DNA from: a virus
Direction: 5' to 3' (one strand)
IMG/VR virus record: IMGVR_UViG_3300045955_000077
Location: 1-42,767 of that record
DNA length: 42,767 bases
Positions within the stretch are counted from its first letter, which is position 1; every line of letters starts with the position of its first letter. Below are positions 1 through 5,488 of the stretch, piece by piece. Under the pieces are notes generated by a model. The model searched no databases and had not been told where the DNA came from. It saw only the letters and a list, made by a program, of their open reading frames with translations. The translations under genes and the position numbers were made by a program.

Positions 1-132
1 GTAGCCCCCGTCACCGCCATCACCCCCGTAGCCACCGTCACCGTTCCCGTCGCCTCCGCAGCAGCGCAGCGGCACCCATTGGATTTCCGCTGGCATGAAG
101 CCGAGCGCGCCCAACGGGTCAAAGCGCTGCAT
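1..132 (-). CDS. N-terminal 44 residues of giant Gly-rich repeat/M15 peptidase protein (continues at 42767)
   Basis: The ATG at 132 overlaps the TGA of the preceding gene (TGATG). The first 23 residues are ordinary (MQRFDPLGALGFMPAEIQW, then VPLR), followed by two cysteines and Gly-rich units of the GGD/GGY type that run off base 1. The 132 bases make exactly 44 codons, and the frame from base 42767 is the same Gly-rich frame that reaches the methionine at 42440. Read on a circle the gene is 44 + 109 + 1299 = 1452 codons. The join is inferred from frame and composition. A gap or collapsed repeat at the contig ends cannot be excluded. Function is discussed at 38541-42767. Confidence 0.8.
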   Translation of the reverse strand, partial: MQRFDPLGALGFMPAEIQWVPLRCCGGDGNGDGGYGGDGGDGGY

Positions 133-494
133 CACAATTCCTTGCTCATGCGAATGCCGTCCTCACGAAAGCCGGTGAAGGCCTTGAGCCAGCCGCGCCG
201 GCCGCTGATGGTGATGCGCGTGCAGCCGTGTGCGCGTGCGAACGCCTCGACCTGTGGCTGGAACGCGACGATCTCGTCGAGATCACCGCCCGCCAGCCAC
301 CAGTGGCAGGATCGCAATTGCGTGCGCGCGCGATTGATCTCGAGGATGACCGCGGCATTGGGCAGCGGGAAAAAGTACGCCCGCCCGCTCGCGATCAGCT
401 CCCACACATGCGCGCGCTCGTGGGTGTGGCCGTAGCGCTCGATCGACGCCTCGAGCCACGGCCAGCAGCGCTCGAATTGCTCGCGAAGCTTGGT
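132..494 (-). CDS. Conserved phage protein, paralogue of the gene at 21490-21855; start codon unclear
   Basis: The C-terminal half (WLAGGDLDEI, then CTRITISGRRGW and GYR/GFRE motifs) matches the gene at 21490-21855 (WLAGGDLTEL, CTRVSIAGRRGW). The match extends upstream: the frame reads REQFERCWPWLEAS where the paralogue has KFEHAWPYLAAA. That part lies before the first usable start, a GTG at 407, and I see no ATG, GTG or TTG in frame near 494. The frame is open far upstream, one base back from the preceding 62-residue gene, whose TAA is at 494-496. Options are a non-standard start, a -1 frameshift fusion, or a sequencing indel. The fold may be acetyltransferase-like, but that is a guess. Function unknown; a virion or packaging role is inferred from position only. 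Confidence 0.7.
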   Translation of the reverse strand, partial: TKLREQFERCWPWLEASIERYGHTHERAHVWELIASGRAYFFPLPNAAVILEINRARTQLRSCHWWLAGGDLDEIVAFQPQVEAFARAHGCTRITISGRRGWLKAFTGFREDGIRMSKEL

Positions 495-682
495 TACCTG
501 GGACGTGCCGGGGGTTTGGGGCGCCCCATTGCCGTCCCCATGCGAGGGCGCGGCACACCGCCCATCCGGTCGGCGCGCGCGGCCGCCTTGCCGCGATCGT
601 AGCCCATCACGTAGTTGCGCACCCAGGCCTGGGTGGCGACCGGTGTTGCCGGCGGCTTGCCGCTACTCTTGCCCTTTGCCAC
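494..682 (-). CDS. Small basic hypothetical protein (62 aa)
   Basis: GTG start at 682 with GGAGG about seven bases upstream, overlapping the end of the previous gene by 20 bases. The protein is Lys/Arg/Pro-rich with a central segment (AWVRNYVMGYDRGKAAA) that could be an amphipathic helix, and a Pro/Arg tail (RPKPPARPR). I do not recognise a family. It belongs to the run of small late genes upstream of the giant protein and TerL. The next conserved reading frame begins exactly around its stop codon but in the -1 frame, so a fused product is conceivable; I found no classical slippery heptamer in the required register. Confidence 0.6.
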   Translation of the reverse strand: MAKGKSSGKPPATPVATQAWVRNYVMGYDRGKAAARADRMGGVPRPRMGTAMGRPKPPARPR

Positions 683-854
683 CTTTGGCCTCCACCGGCT
701 GAACGGACGGACCGGTCCGCTGATAATACTCCAGGGTCGTCAGAAACGTATTCCAGTGGTTCATGTTGCGCAGATAGTGCTCCATCTGCGCTGCATTGGG
801 CGAATCGGACTGCCCGGGCGGAATATCCGGCGGCGCCTTTGGTTCACTGGCCAT
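663..854 (-). CDS. Small hypothetical protein (63 aa)
   Basis: The ATG at 854 shares its A with the TGA of the previous gene; a GTG three bases earlier is possible. The N-terminus is Pro-rich (ASEPKAPPDIPPG), then an amphipathic stretch AQMEHYLRNMNHWNTFL and a Gly/Lys tail. The segment AQMEHYLRNMNHW resembles EQMERFLKNRGLWHEL in the preceding gene (854-1249), so the two neighbours seem to share a short module, perhaps from an old duplication. Function unknown. Confidence 0.65.
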   Translation of the reverse strand: MASEPKAPPDIPPGQSDSPNAAQMEHYLRNMNHWNTFLTTLEYYQRTGPSVQPVEAKGGKGQE

Positions 855-1249
855 CACGCCGCCTCAGTACCGGTTCGGGCCGCCTTGCGCACCGCGTCCT
901 GCCGCGCGACCTCGTCGGCCTGCACGCAGTACACGTGCAGCTCGTGCCACAGCCCGCGGTTCTTCAAAAACCGCTCCATCTGCTCGGCGCTCGGGGAAGC
1001 CGCCTCGCATTTCTCATGGGTCACCTCGACCTGCGGATAGTGCGACTCCGACTCCGGAAACGCCTCCGAGGTGTTGATGATGGCCGACTTGTAGGTCGCC
1101 CCTTCGATTGCTGCTGAGACGGGCGGGGACGCCCTTTCGCCTGCCGCTTTGGCCCCTGATGCTGCCACCGCCGTATCCTCCACCCAGCCCTCCTCGTCCT
1201 CGTCGGAATCGTCGTAGCTCACGCCGCCACGCCTGGCTTTCTTGGCCAT
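854..1249 (-). CDS. Acidic/basic hypothetical protein, first gene after the late leader (131 aa)
   Basis: Start ATG at 1249 preceded by a strong GGAGGAG site six bases away; a GTG at 1252 is less likely. The N-terminus is basic (AKKARRGG), followed by a very acidic stretch DDSDEDEEGW, an Ala-rich linker and a C-terminal module SAEQMERFLKNRGLWHEL that is echoed in the next gene. A copy of the genome's dispersed hairpin (1118-1138) lies inside the coding sequence, giving the peptide RASPPVSA. It is the first gene after a 545-base non-coding region, so a late promoter upstream is likely. No family recognised. Confidence 0.7.
   Translation of the reverse strand: MAKKARRGGVSYDDSDEDEEGWVEDTAVAASGAKAAGERASPPVSAAIEGATYKSAIINTSEAFPESESHYPQVEVTHEKCEAASPSAEQMERFLKNRGLWHELHVYCVQADEVARQDAVRKAARTGTEAA
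1118..1138 (-). repeat. Dispersed hairpin element, copy 1 (inside a CDS)
   Basis: Stem GGGCG (1121-1125) pairs with CGCCC (1130-1134) around loop GGGA, with flanking GAC and TTTCG as in the other copies. On the minus strand it reads CGAAAGGGCGTCCCCGCCCG, the same orientation as the gene it sits in. Confidence 0.6.
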
Positions 1250-1399
1250 CACACTCCTCCTCCCGCTCCATAACCAAATGGAATAGTAACTATGCCAGAC
1301 CCCAATAATCTTTCTGGAATATTTTTTTGAACCAATGCAAAAAACCCCTGCAGCACAGGCACTTCCTGCCTAAAAACCCACTAGTAGCTGTCAACCTAA

Positions 1400-1421
1400 A
1401 TATTAGGACAATTCCTCCATT
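1400..1421 (-). promoter_or_regulatory. Operator-like half site with -10-like TAATAT
   Basis: TTAGGAC at 1403-1409 is a perfect left arm of the operator seen at 7610 and 8017. The right arm after five bases (CTCCATT) matches only partly. On the minus strand the same bases give TAATAT (1405-1400), a possible -10 box pointing at the late genes, but no good -35 box is visible. Confidence 0.35.
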
Positions 1422-1564
1422 TAATCAGCACCTTAGCAGACAAGCCCAGACGCCACCGTAAATCACCGGAAAATATCACTCACCACCCCCTACCGTAACC
1501 CATAGGCACCAGAAAACATAAGGGGACCCTCTCAGCAGACACCAACGGGGTCCCACTCAGAACC

Positions 1565-1627
1565 GGGTCCCATCCATCGGCTTACCCCACAGACGGGGGG
1601 ATGGGACCCAAGTACCCTCGCCGATGG
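1565..1627. other. Two interleaved inverted repeats, pseudoknot-like
   Basis: Arm A, GGGTCCCATCC at 1565-1575, pairs perfectly with GGATGGGACCC at 1599-1609. Arm B, CCATCGGC at 1574-1581, pairs perfectly with GCCGATGG at 1620-1627. The order A-left, B-left, A-right, B-right, with a two-base overlap between the left arms, means the two stems either compete or form a pseudoknot. It could act in the late leader RNA or as a DNA site. Confidence 0.6.
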
Positions 1628-1797
1628 AACCAGAAAAACCGGGGTGCCCGGGGGGTGAAAACCTACCCCCCCCTCCCCCTCGCTCAGTCTGCCCTGGCTG
1701 GTCTTGCCCTAGCCGCCAGACCGGACAGGACAGCGACCACAACGTAGCGATATCAGTGGCTTAGCTGCTAACTCGCGCTCATGGGCAATGAGCGAGA

Positions 1798-2130
1798 CTA
1801 GTTGACCTTAGGCTCTATCGGTACTGCCGTACCTTCGATCTGAGATGTTTGAGGCATCGGATCGATCACTACCCGCTCGATGCGCTCCAGCTGCAGTCTC
1901 AACTCGTTCTGAGCGGTTATCTGCTGGCCTGGCTTGCCATCGAGCCGGTCGGCCACCTCGTTGATGGCGGTCAGGTTGCCCTGGGCGGCCTGGTCGAGGA
2001 GCTGGCAGGCTATATCTCGCAGGATGTTACGTTTCGGGCCGTTAGTGCCGTTGAGTGCTGCGGCGATTTCCATTCTGAGTGCTTCGCGAAAAGGCTTGTC
2101 TTTCCACGGTCCTCTGGTAGCGCCTGGCAT
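1798..2130 (-). CDS. Small-terminase-like protein (DUF5681-like), 110 aa
   Basis: Sequence features are PWKDKPFREALRMEIAAA, then LRDIACQLLDQAAQGNLTAI followed by NEVADRLDGKPGQ. These match a family of about 100-residue phage proteins with a DUF5681-like core (basic start, helical middle, EVADRxDGKP signature) that are often found near terminase genes. A DNA-recognition role in packaging is therefore plausible but not proven. It is on the late strand, downstream of the 45-residue gene at 2198-2335 and upstream of the non-coding region at 1250-1797. No clear Shine-Dalgarno site precedes the ATG at 2130. Confidence 0.7.
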   Translation of the reverse strand: MPGATRGPWKDKPFREALRMEIAAALNGTNGPKRNILRDIACQLLDQAAQGNLTAINEVADRLDGKPGQQITAQNELRLQLERIERVVIDPMPQTSQIEGTAVPIEPKVN

Positions 2131-2197
2131 ACGCTTTACTACTGTGTTGTTTCGGTTATTGAATTCTGGTTGCGCATTGTGGCAATTATGTCACGGT

Positions 2198-2335
2198 TCA
2201 TTTAGCTTTACGCTTGGCTTTTCCTGCCACGCTCATAGCGATGGCGATTGCTTGACGGCGTGGTTTGCCGTGCTTGATCTCAGTGCGGATATTTTGACTG
2301 ATTGTCCTGGGTGATTTGCCGCGTTTGAGGGGCAT
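2198..2335 (-). CDS. Small conserved phage protein of the MPLKxGKS type (45 aa)
   Basis: The ATG at 2335 follows GGAG by six bases. The product starts MPLKRGKSPRTISQNIRT, then EIKHGKPRRQAIAIAMS and a Lys-rich tail. This matches a very common phage/plasmid microprotein (MPLKxGKSxxTISxNIxxEIxxGKPxxQAxAIA) of unknown function, seen beside structural and packaging genes. Its high Lys/Arg content suggests nucleic-acid binding. It is divergent from the DUF932 operon; the two share a 100-base intergenic region holding a promoter and an operator. Confidence 0.85.
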   Translation of the reverse strand: MPLKRGKSPRTISQNIRTEIKHGKPRRQAIAIAMSVAGKAKRKAK

Positions 2336-2367
2336 GGGGGTCTCCGGGAATAATTATGTTATGGGGC

Positions 2368-2396
2368 TTGACAGGCCTAGGCGTTGTGCCTATGTG
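2368..2396 (+). promoter_or_regulatory. Sigma70-type promoter for the DUF932 operon
   Basis: TTGACA at 2368-2373, a 17-base spacer, then TATGTG at 2391-2396. Transcription would start near 2403, at the left edge of the operator palindrome at 2404-2422 and about 36 bases before the ATG at 2439. Confidence 0.65.
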
Positions 2397-2403
2397 TATT
2401 CCG

Positions 2404-2422
2404 TCAGGACAAATTGTCCTCA
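2404..2422. promoter_or_regulatory. Operator palindrome
   Basis: TCAGGACAAATTGTCCTCA: AGGACAA and TTGTCCT are perfectly inverted around one base. It has the same GGAC-N5-GTCC core as the sites at 7998-8010 and 8017-8035 and sits right at the predicted start of transcription, a position typical for repression. Confidence 0.7.
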
Positions 2423-2438
2423 GCTAGGGAAACACATC

Positions 2439-3452
2439 ATGGCACACAATATCGATACCTCCAACGGACGCGACAATATCGCCTTCCTTGGATCACGCAA
2501 CGACGTCTGGCACCGGCTCGGCCAGGAAGTGGAGCAAGGCCAGTCGATCGACCAATGGGCCGCTGCCGCCGGCCTGGACTGGCAGGCAGTTAAAGTGCCG
2601 GCCTTTGCCAACGGCGAGACCATCGGGCATGGCGTGATCGAGGTGCCGGACCGGTTCTTCAACGTGCGATCCGATACCGGCCACGTGCTGGGATATTGCA
2701 GCGACCGATACGAAAACGTCCAGCCCAAGGACGTGCTGGCATGGTTCGAACGCTATATCGCGGTCGACGATCGCTTCGAGCTCGACGTTGCCGGCTCGCT
2801 GCACCAAGGCGAGATCATCTGGGCTACCGCCAAGTTCAATGGCCCCATGACCGTCGCCGGCGATACCCATGCCGCCCGCCTGCTGATGTCCACTACCTTC
2901 GACGGCAGTGGCAGTACCATCAATCAGGCCACGGTCACCCGGGTAGTCTGCAACAATACGCTTAATGCCGCCCAGTACGACAAGCGCGCGGTCATCCGTA
3001 CCCGGCACTCGACCAAGTTCAATCCGGGCAAGGTTGCCAAGGAACTGGCCGCGGTCGCCAAAGGCTTTGAGATCTACAAGGCCATGGGTGACGCGCTCGC
3101 CCAGGTCGAGCTTAGCCGCGAGCAGGTCGCCGATTTCTTCAAGGACTGTCTCGGCATCGAGCGGACCGCCAAGCACGATGACATCACCACCCGCAAGCAG
3201 AACCAGTACCTGGAAATCGCCCGCGCCTATGTCACATCGCAGGGCGAAGGCACCGGCGAGACCGCCTGGGGCGCACTCCAGGCCATCACCCGCTACGTCG
3301 ACCATGACCGGTCCGCCCGCAACGGCGACCAGACCATCGAGGCCGCCCGCTTTGCTTCCGCCCAATTCGGATCCGGCTCGCAGCTCAAGGCACAGGCGAT
3401 GGGATTATTGCTGCCCCTGATCCGCGACCGGGTGCCCGCCCTGGCGTCCTAG
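2439..3452 (+). CDS. DUF932-family phage/plasmid-like protein (337 aa)
   Basis: Matches the DUF932 (TIGR03299) family of about 330-residue proteins: an N-terminal part DVWHRLGQEV, a central CSDRYENVQP, an INQATVTRVVCNNTLNAA segment and a C-terminal AWGALQAITRYVDHD. The family is common in phages and plasmids and often lies near recombination genes; its biochemical role is not established. I chose ATG 2439 (MAHNIDTSNG) because it lies after the promoter and operator; an upstream in-frame ATG at 2316 would start before the promoter. It heads an operon with three small genes. Confidence 0.9.
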   Translation: MAHNIDTSNGRDNIAFLGSRNDVWHRLGQEVEQGQSIDQWAAAAGLDWQAVKVPAFANGETIGHGVIEVPDRFFNVRSDTGHVLGYCSDRYENVQPKDVLAWFERYIAVDDRFELDVAGSLHQGEIIWATAKFNGPMTVAGDTHAARLLMSTTFDGSGSTINQATVTRVVCNNTLNAAQYDKRAVIRTRHSTKFNPGKVAKELAAVAKGFEIYKAMGDALAQVELSREQVADFFKDCLGIERTAKHDDITTRKQNQYLEIARAYVTSQGEGTGETAWGALQAITRYVDHDRSARNGDQTIEAARFASAQFGSGSQLKAQAMGLLLPLIRDRVPALAS

Positions 3453-3492
3453 CCCAGGACGAAACCGGGGCGGGCTAAGGTGCCCGTCCCGG
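3445..3492 (+). other. Two small hairpins after the DUF932 gene
   Basis: CGTCCT (3445-3450) pairs with AGGACG (3456-3461) across the stop codon. Next, CCGGGGCGGG (3465-3474) pairs with CCCGTCCCGG (3483-3492) with one mismatch. There is no U-tract, so these may act in mRNA stability or partial attenuation rather than as a full terminator. Confidence 0.45.
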
Positions 3493-3545
3493 TCCGCCGG
3501 TCAAGCCGGTGCTGATGAGTCCACTACCAGCTAGGGAAAACCACC

Positions 3546-3893
3546 ATGCGCGACATGTTCCTCGATGCCTTGGCCACCAAGCCGGACAACAGGGTGCTTG
3601 CACCCGTCTCCATGCTAGACGGACCGCCCGTCAAGCCACCCGCCCCGCCCAAGCCCGTCAAGATGGGATCAGGCGGCGATGTGCCCAAGGCAAAGCCCGC
3701 AATGCCGGCCGCAGTGGCACCCGCCCCGGCGGCCGCCAGCAAGCCGCCGGCGCCCCAGGTCGACGATGCCACCCGCATAGCCGTCGATGCCATGGTCGCC
3801 CGCCTGCTCGAGGCCGGTGATCTGTACTGGGACGCCGAAGGCAATACCTACCGCGCCCGTCCATGCCTCTATGGCCTGGGGGGGCAGTCATGA
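3546..3893 (+). CDS. Pro/Ala-rich hypothetical protein (115 aa)
   Basis: ATG 3546 follows the leader CAGCTAGGGAAAACCACC, almost the same leader as in front of the DUF932 gene (CAGCTAGGGAAACACATC). Residues 1-15 (MRDMFLDALATKPDN) are followed by a Pro/Ala/Lys linker of about 55 residues and a C-terminal folded part (ATRIAVDAMVARLLEAGDLYWDAEGNTYRARP). A dispersed hairpin copy is embedded at 3589-3608, giving the peptide NRVLAPVSM. Its stop overlaps the next start (ATGA). No family recognised. Confidence 0.65.
   Translation: MRDMFLDALATKPDNRVLAPVSMLDGPPVKPPAPPKPVKMGSGGDVPKAKPAMPAAVAPAPAAASKPPAPQVDDATRIAVDAMVARLLEAGDLYWDAEGNTYRARPCLYGLGGQS
3589..3608 (+). repeat. Dispersed hairpin element, copy 2
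   Basis: CAACA flank, stem GGGTG (3592-3596) and CACCC (3601-3605) around a CTTG loop, then GTC. The stem differs from the GGGCG copies by a compensating C-to-T and G-to-A pair. It lies in the coding sequence of the 115-residue gene. Confidence 0.65.
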
Positions 3894-4258
3894 GCGCGCT
3901 CAATATCGGCGGCGATGACTTGATCGCGCTCGCCATCAAGCATCTCGAGGCAAACGATCACCTTGTGCTCGGACCGATCGAAAAGCAGGGTTATTACGCT
4001 TGGCAATTGAGCATGCGGGAGGCCTCAAAGGCCAAGCCGCGCAAGCCCAAGGCCGCCAAGGCCGCGGCGCCCGCCCTCAATGCCGTGGGCAAGCCGTTCT
4101 CGCCCTCCTATGATCCGGCCTACAAGATGAAATACAAAGGCGGGCGCATGGCCGCATGGAAACCCGCCACGCCCAATTTCAACGCCTATCTGGCCATCAT
4201 GCAGGCCAAGCACGGCGCTGACTGGCTGCCGTCATGGCAACGGGAGGCCACGTCATGA
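3890..4258 (+). CDS. Lys-rich hypothetical protein (122 aa)
   Basis: ATG 3890 overlaps the previous TGA. Residues 1-45 look folded (LIALAIKHLEANDHLVL, then GYYAWQLSM); a basic Ala/Lys/Pro linker follows (KAKPRKPKAAKAAAP), then a C-terminal part with MKYKGGRMAAWKPATPNF. The mix of folded ends and a basic linker suggests DNA or RNA contact, but I recognise no family. It is translationally coupled to both neighbours in the DUF932 operon. Confidence 0.65.
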   Translation: MSALNIGGDDLIALAIKHLEANDHLVLGPIEKQGYYAWQLSMREASKAKPRKPKAAKAAAPALNAVGKPFSPSYDPAYKMKYKGGRMAAWKPATPNFNAYLAIMQAKHGADWLPSWQREATS

Positions 4259-4434
4259 GCACGCTCGCCGCCTGGCTGGCACACCCGGACGCGCTCCGCC
4301 CTGAGCTGCTCGCCCTGTACTACTGGGCGATCGTCACCCCCATCCATGCGCTCAAGGCGTTCGTGGCATGGTGGCGCGGCCCGGAAATCATCCGTAACCA
4401 CGACGTCGCCGAGCAAGGCCTGCTCAGACGCTGA
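4255..4434 (+). CDS. Small hypothetical protein (59 aa)
   Basis: ATG 4255 overlaps the previous stop (ATGA). The middle is hydrophobic (LLALYYWAIVTPIHALKAFVAWW) and may be a short membrane-associated helix, followed by a charged end. Last gene before the hairpin at 4444-4476. Function unknown. Confidence 0.6.
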   Translation: MSTLAAWLAHPDALRPELLALYYWAIVTPIHALKAFVAWWRGPEIIRNHDVAEQGLLRR

Positions 4435-4443
4435 AACGCAAGA

Positions 4444-4476
4444 ACGGGGCGCCCCAGCTAGGGCACGGCGCCCCGT
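4444..4476 (+). terminator. Strong GC hairpin after the 59-aa gene
   Basis: ACGGGGCGCC (4444-4453) pairs perfectly with GGCGCCCCGT (4467-4476); the 13-base loop contains CAGCTAGGG, the same string found in the leaders of two upstream genes. No U-tract follows, so it is at best a weak terminator or an RNA-processing site. Confidence 0.45.
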
Positions 4477-4542
4477 CCCGCACGGGTCATGCCGGCCGCA
4501 GTCACGGCCGGCATTCCGCTGTCCGCAATCTATGGCACAATG

Positions 4543-4566
4543 CACAGAGCGTCCACACCCGTCTTG
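4543..4566 (+). repeat. Dispersed hairpin element, degenerate copy 3
   Basis: CACAGAGCGTCCACACCCGTC and the following TTG match copy 5 at 32925 closely in flanks and loop (TCCA), but two stem pairs are broken (GAGCG against CACCC). It lies 16 bases upstream of the HTH gene at 4582. Confidence 0.4.
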
Positions 4567-4581
4567 ACACATGGAGCGCGC

Positions 4582-4857
4582 ATGAATCTGACCGATACCC
4601 TGCAGGCACTCGCCCTGCCGCAAGCCGGCCTTGCCCGCCTGCTCCAGGTCGACGTCACTACCGTCAACCGTTGGGCGACCGGACGGCGGGACGTCCCCCG
4701 GGCAGTCATCCTGCTGCTAGGCCTGATGCATGCCCTGCAGCTATCCGCAGCCGACGTCGAGCTGCTGGCAAAACCGGAAGACCCAAAACCGGAAGACCCA
4801 AAACCGGAAGACCTGGAGCCGCAATCCCAGAACCGGACGCATGGGCTGAATGCCTAG
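4582..4857 (+). CDS. Helix-turn-helix protein with Pro/Glu/Asp repeat tail (91 aa)
   Basis: Residues 7-50 (LQALALPQAGLARLLQVD, then VTTVNRWATGRRDVPRA) form a compact XRE-like HTH with the recognition-helix pattern VTTVNRW. The next helix (VILLLGLMHAL) fits a small regulator that binds DNA as a dimer. The C-terminus carries three PEDPK repeats encoded by a 15-base tandem repeat. The gene follows hairpins rather than an obvious promoter. It could regulate its own operon; no partner can be named from sequence. Confidence 0.75.
   Translation: MNLTDTLQALALPQAGLARLLQVDVTTVNRWATGRRDVPRAVILLLGLMHALQLSAADVELLAKPEDPKPEDPKPEDLEPQSQNRTHGLNA
4771..4815 (+). repeat. 15-base tandem repeat, three units, in frame
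   Basis: AAACCGGAAGACCCA at 4771, 4786 and (last unit diverging in its final bases) 4801. Each unit adds five residues (KPEDP), so changes in copy number would keep the HTH protein in frame while altering its acidic tail. Confidence 0.85.
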
Positions 4858-4893
4858 GACATTCTGTTGCCAATAATCCAGGACAACGGTATT
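4854..4893. promoter_or_regulatory. Two operator-like half sites
   Basis: CTAGGAC (4854-4860) and CCAGGAC (4878-4884) resemble the left arm of the TTAGGAC operator and are 24 bases apart, but their right arms are poor. They lie just after the HTH gene and before its terminator. Confidence 0.25.
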
Positions 4894-4946
4894 CCTACGC
4901 ATGCCGGACGGTTGGTCCGTGGTTGTACAGTTGCGTAGCGTCCGTC

Positions 4947-4988
4947 GAGCGGGCTTCAGGCACGGCCTGAGGCCCGCTCTACGTTTTT
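4947..4988 (+). terminator. Rho-independent terminator of the DUF932 operon
   Basis: GAGCGGGC, one mismatch, TCAGGC, loop ACG, GCCTGA, mismatch, GCCCGCTC: a 14-pair stem followed by TACGTTTTT. This is a textbook intrinsic terminator on the plus strand and ends the operon that starts near 2403. Confidence 0.85.
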
Positions 4989-5449
4989 GACGCACGGCCC
5001 CGCCCCCAGCAGTAGAGCGCATTGGGGGGCAACTGTCCTAAAGGGAACGGGGCCGCTTCCGAGCCTGCCGGAACAAGACTTTCGTGCGGCCTCGACAGCA
5101 GGACAGCCGGAATTCACCAGCAAAGCAGCACCACAGCCAGATTTGACGAAAGTAGCTCAACTGTCAAATAGGAAAAGCCGGCCTAGTTAATTTTACCAGT
5201 CAAATAGCCCGCCCCCCGCAACATCTGGTACCAGTCGGCCGGTACCAATGCGGTGATGGATGCCCCTGGCGTCTATCAGCAAGGTACCCTTTTATCGGGG
5301 GGTCAGTCCGCTGGTCTGCCCTATATCCCCGGCGCAGAGGGTGCTGTGGAAAGTTACCATTAGTGCCTTGCCTGTGGGCGAGCCATGGGGATGGACATTC
5401 GCCCGGAACGGGGGTATGGTCCCGACGCCTAGCTACTACAAACTACAGG
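4989..5449. other. Convergent intergenic region with palindromes; candidate small RNA
   Basis: About 460 bases between two plus-strand terminators. No convincing gene; a 35-codon frame from ATG 5255 (MDAPGVYQQGTLLSGG) is possible. Seen here: GTCCTAA at 5035-5041 (operator half site); TTTGAC and GTCAAA inverted at about 5143-5166; TGGTACC (5226-5232) and GGTACCA (5241-5247), a perfect inverted repeat, with a third GGTACC at 5283. A weak promoter (TTGACG, 17 bases, AAATAG) near 5144-5172 would give a transcript of about 300 bases ending at 5450-5477. Confidence 0.4.
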
Positions 5450-5477
5450 AACGGCCCCTCTGGGGCCGTTTTCTTTT
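5450..5477 (+). terminator. Rho-independent terminator
   Basis: AACGGCCCC (5450-5458), loop TCT, GGGGCCGTT (5462-5470), then TTCTTTT. The U-tract is on the plus strand, yet no clear plus-strand gene lies between here and the terminator at 4947-4988, which points to an unseen plus-strand transcript. The stem may also slow minus-strand transcription leaving 5489. Confidence 0.8.
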
Positions 5478-5488
5478 GGGGCTTCTGC

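Larger units (their letters stand above)
1250..1797. other. Non-coding region between small-terminase-like gene and late genes; possible packaging site and late promoter
   Basis: About 545 bases with no credible gene on either strand. It holds an AT-richer part next to the late genes (1290-1420, with A-runs and an operator-like site at 1403) and a G/C-tract part (1515-1690) with several GGGACCC/GGGTCCC palindromic units, an overlapping pair of inverted repeats (1565-1627) and long C runs (1666-1673 and 1675-1679), G-rich on the transcribed minus strand. Its place beside a small-terminase-like gene and before the late operon fits a pac/cos site plus late promoter. That role is inference. Confidence 0.5.

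Noticed and set aside
497-530. Programmed -1 frameshift site between the 62-residue gene and the conserved paralogue
   Set aside because: CCCAAAC is present but in the wrong register for a zero-frame slip from the upstream gene, so it is mentioned only as one possible explanation and not called as a site.
2493-3365. 290-codon minus-strand frame opposite the DUF932 gene
   Set aside because: Antisense shadow: Gly/Val/Asp-rich with no domain, while the plus strand has clear DUF932 motifs, promoter and operator.
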